Shown: positions 5,956 through 8,113 of the stretch, one piece after another
Numbering within the stretch: the stretch's first letter is position 1
Layout of the letters: each line of letters starts with the position of its first letter
Assembly: GCA_050943215.1 (NCBI GenBank)
Contig: JBMNOU010000076.1
Coordinates: 1 to 8,113, forward strand
Length of the DNA stretch: 8,113 nt
Reading direction: 5' to 3'
Source: JBMNOU01 sp050943215
GTDB taxonomy: Bacteria > Bacillota > Clostridia > Christensenellales > SZUA-584
Notes under the pieces: model-generated
Told to the model about the DNA's origin: nothing
The model's input: the letters and a program-made list of their open reading frames with translations, nothing else
Databases searched by the model: none
Program-made: the position numbers and the translations under genes

Positions 5956-7863
5956 CTAAATATCAAGATTCATTACGAGTTTTGCGTTCTGCTCGATAAA
6001 TTCGCGCCTTGGTTCAACCGCATCACCCATCAGTATCGTAAAAGTTTCTTCCGCCTCGATCGCATTGTCAAGCGATACCTGCAGCAGTGTTCTATTTTCC
6101 GGATTCATTGTCGTTTCCCAGAGCTGTTCCGGATTCATTTCGCCAAGCCCTTTATAACGCTGTATCACAGCGCCGTCTTTTCCGATTTCCGCCAGATGTT
6201 TCTCTAACTCATCGTCACTGTAAAGATATTTTTCACTTCTGCTTTTGGATACTTTATATAGCGGCGGTTGGGCAATGTATACATGTCCGGCTTCAATTAG
6301 CTCTCTCATATAACGGTAAAAGAACGTCAGCAATAATATTCGGATATGGCTTCCGTCTACATCCGCATCCGTCATGCAGATAATCCGGTTATATCTTAAT
6401 TTCTCAACGTCAAACTCCTCGCCGATACCGGCACCAAAAGCGGTAGCCATTGCCCTGATTTCTGCATTGGCCAGCGCCCTGTCTTGCCTTGTCTTCTCAA
6501 CATTGAGTATCTTTCCTCTAAGAGGCAGTATAGCCTGAAACCGCCTGTCTCTGCCCTGCTTCGCGCTTCCCCCAGCACTGTCACCTTCAACAATGAATAT
6601 CTCGCATTTATCTGCGTCTTTTTCACTACAATCGGCAAGTTTTCCGGGTAAAGACGCGCTCTCAAGCGCTGACTTTCTTCTGGTAAGTTCCCTTGCCTTT
6701 CTTGCAGCCTCGCGCGCATGTTTTGCAACAAGGCATTTGTTCAGTATCTCTTTAGCAATACTCGGGTTTTCCTCTAAAAATGCTTTAAACTCTACTGCCA
6801 GTGCGCCATCGACGAGCGGTCTTATTTCGCTGTTCCCGAGTTTTGTCTTAGTCTGGCCTTCAAATTGCGGTTCTGAAAGCTTAACGCTGATCACAGCCGT
6901 TAGGCCCTCACGAATGTCTTCTCCGGAAAGGTTCTCATCTTTTTCTTTAATCATCCCAAAGCGCCGCGCGTAGTCGTTCATAACGCGGGTCAGCCCCGAT
7001 TTAAACCCCATCAGGTGGGTGCCGCCTTCGTGCGTCGGTATATTGTTTGCAAATGTAAAAATATTTTCATTATACGAGTCGTTATACTGAACCGCAATTT
7101 CAACAATAGACGTATCTTTTTGGGATTGAAAATATATAGGCTCATCATGAAGCGTTATCTTGTTTTTGCTTAGATATTTGACAAAAGACACTATACCGCC
7201 TTCATAGCAGAAATCGCTTTGCTTATCTGTGCGCTCGTCCTTAATTATGATGCTCACTCCTTTATTTAAAAAAGCAAGCTCCCTTAGACGAGTTCTTAAT
7301 GTGTCATACACAAAATCAACTGTTTCAAATATCTCATCGTCCGGCCAAAACTGGATAAACGTCCCTGTTTCGTCCGTATCACCGATGATTTTTATTTCAT
7401 CTATCGGTTCGCCTCTTGAAAAGCTCATTGTAAATATCTTACCGTCCCTTTTAATAACAGCGGTCAGCTTTTTTGATAGCGCGTTTACGACGGATACACC
7501 GACACCGTGAAGACCGCCCGATACCTTATATCCGTCTCCGCCAAACTTGCCGCCTGCATGCAGCATGGTAAGCGCCACCTCCAGTGAAGACTTTCCGATT
7601 TTCGGATGGATTCCTGCGGGTATCCCTCTGCCGTTATCCTCAATACATGCGCTGCCGTCTTCTTTTAGCGTTACACATATTCTATCGCAGTAACCCGCCA
7701 TCGCTTCATCAACCGAATTATCCACAACCTCATATACTAGATGGTGCAGCCCACGCGCATCTGTTGATCCAATGTACATTCCCGGCCGTTTGCGTACGGG
7801 TTCAAGGCCTTCGAGAACCTGTATCTGCGAAGCACCATATTGTTTTCCCAATGCATCGTTCAC
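5956..7863 (-). CDS. gyrB: DNA gyrase subunit B
   Basis: This is the ATPase and TOPRIM subunit of gyrase. The 635 residues match the short Bacillota form, without the roughly 170-residue insertion found in many Gram-negative proteins. The N-terminal GHKL ATPase has YEVVDNSVDEA (44-54, catalytic Glu45 and Mg-binding Asn49), EDNGRGIP (75-82), the lid GGKFGGDGYKVSGGLHGVG (104-122) and the transducer QTKTKLG (337-343, ATP-contacting Lys340). The TOPRIM domain has EGDSAGGSAKQGRDRR (426-441), PLRGKILNVEK (447-457) and the metal-binding DADVDGSH (499-506). The C-terminal RYKGLGEMNPEQLWETTM (569-586) binds GyrA. The start is GTG with AAGGAGA (7871-7877) 7 bases upstream. It follows the remB-type gene by 39 bases and precedes gyrA by 18. 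No promoter is evident in that 39-base gap, so transcription probably enters from upstream. ParE is the main alternative, but the adjacent gyrA with a GyrA box makes gyrase clear. Confidence 0.98.
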   Translation of the reverse strand: MNDALGKQYGASQIQVLEGLEPVRKRPGMYIGSTDARGLHHLVYEVVDNSVDEAMAGYCDRICVTLKEDGSACIEDNGRGIPAGIHPKIGKSSLEVALTMLHAGGKFGGDGYKVSGGLHGVGVSVVNALSKKLTAVIKRDGKIFTMSFSRGEPIDEIKIIGDTDETGTFIQFWPDDEIFETVDFVYDTLRTRLRELAFLNKGVSIIIKDERTDKQSDFCYEGGIVSFVKYLSKNKITLHDEPIYFQSQKDTSIVEIAVQYNDSYNENIFTFANNIPTHEGGTHLMGFKSGLTRVMNDYARRFGMIKEKDENLSGEDIREGLTAVISVKLSEPQFEGQTKTKLGNSEIRPLVDGALAVEFKAFLEENPSIAKEILNKCLVAKHAREAARKARELTRRKSALESASLPGKLADCSEKDADKCEIFIVEGDSAGGSAKQGRDRRFQAILPLRGKILNVEKTRQDRALANAEIRAMATAFGAGIGEEFDVEKLRYNRIICMTDADVDGSHIRILLLTFFYRYMRELIEAGHVYIAQPPLYKVSKSRSEKYLYSDDELEKHLAEIGKDGAVIQRYKGLGEMNPEQLWETTMNPENRTLLQVSLDNAIEAEETFTILMGDAVEPRREFIEQNAKLVMNLDI

Positions 7864-7870
7864 AATTTTG

Positions 7871-7877
7871 TCTCCTT
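7871..7877 (-). promoter_or_regulatory. Shine-Dalgarno deciding the GTG start of gyrB
   Basis: AAGGAGA on the minus strand lies 7 bases before the GTG at 7863-7861. This fixes the non-ATG start, after which the conserved QIQVLEGLEPVRKRPGMYIG block begins at residue 13. Confidence 0.8.
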
Positions 7878-7902
7878 TTTGAAAATCTATATAAATAAAA
7901 AT

Positions 7903-8113
7903 TTATTTTTTTGATCGTTTGTACAGTGTTCCAGAAGATATGGGTGAGTAATAGATAAAAAACTTATCAATAAATTTGGCAACCACCACAGATTTGATAT
8001 TAAATTTTTCAATATAGATATTATGTGCAATGTCACTAAGTTTCTTTAAAACATTATTGGTGTCATCGTTTGTTTTGGCCTCTTTATAATCAAGTATCAA
8101 TATTATATCCTTT
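7903..8113 (-). CDS. remB: RemB-type regulatory protein (DUF370), 5' end beyond window
   Basis: The frame is open to the right edge, so the N-terminus is missing. About 69 residues are visible, roughly 20 short of the usual 80-95. The TTG at 8100 is probably internal, because the residues before it (KDII) continue the family pattern KDIIxILD. Further matches are the TNDDT segment and the C-terminal YSPISSGTLYKR, close to the YLSPISSxTLLKR ending of Bacillus YaaB/RemB. In B. subtilis RemA and RemB are small DNA-binding proteins that activate biofilm matrix genes; in clostridia the role is less known. Its position directly before gyrB matches the recF-remB-gyrB-gyrA order of Bacillota origin regions and supports the call. 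The stop TAA is at 7905-7903, 39 bases from gyrB. Confidence 0.85.
   Translation of the reverse strand, partial: KDIILILDYKEAKTNDDTNNVLKKLSDIAHNIYIEKFNIKSVVVAKFIDKFFIYYSPISSGTLYKRSKK

Overview
The window looks like part of the replication-origin-proximal gene cluster of a Bacillota (Clostridia-like) bacterium. A remB-type gene, gyrB and gyrA lie in the order remB-gyrB-gyrA, which is the order known from Bacillus and many clostridia. GyrB has the short form without the Gram-negative insertion, and the gyrase genes start with GTG and TTG behind strong Shine-Dalgarno sites. By eye the base composition is moderate to AT-rich. I would not name a genus.

Layout, right to left along the minus strand: the 3' part of remB (cut by the right edge), gyrB, gyrA, a spacer of about 190 bases, a membrane-anchored family-3 solute-binding-like protein, and a glutamine-dependent NAD+ synthetase (nadE). 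remB, gyrB and gyrA are 39 and 18 bases apart, and the solute-binding-like gene and nadE are 36 bases apart, so there are probably two transcription units. The second has its own good sigma-A-type promoter just downstream of gyrA. At the left edge the end of a plus-strand gene for a small multi-pass membrane protein (DUF4064-like) converges on nadE across a 164-base AT-rich spacer. No rRNA, tRNA, CRISPR array, insertion sequence or phage gene was seen.

GyrA and GyrB assemble into the A2B2 gyrase that supercoils DNA, and RemB-type proteins are small DNA-binding regulators. NadE makes NAD+ from deamido-NAD+, ATP and glutamine nitrogen. The solute-binding-like protein has no permease or ATPase gene beside it and seems to have lost the residues that usually grip an amino acid, so a sensory or scaffold role is as likely as transport.

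The least ordinary part is the leader of the solute-binding/nadE unit. It has a palindrome on the -10 box and a 54-base hairpin ending directly at the annotated ATG. An upstream segment can compete with the hairpin base. A possible TTG start with a better ribosome site lies just inside the gene. This could be an undescribed cis-regulatory RNA, but it matches no riboswitch class I can recognise. A second notable point is methionine at GyrA position 87, where an acidic residue normally anchors quinolones.
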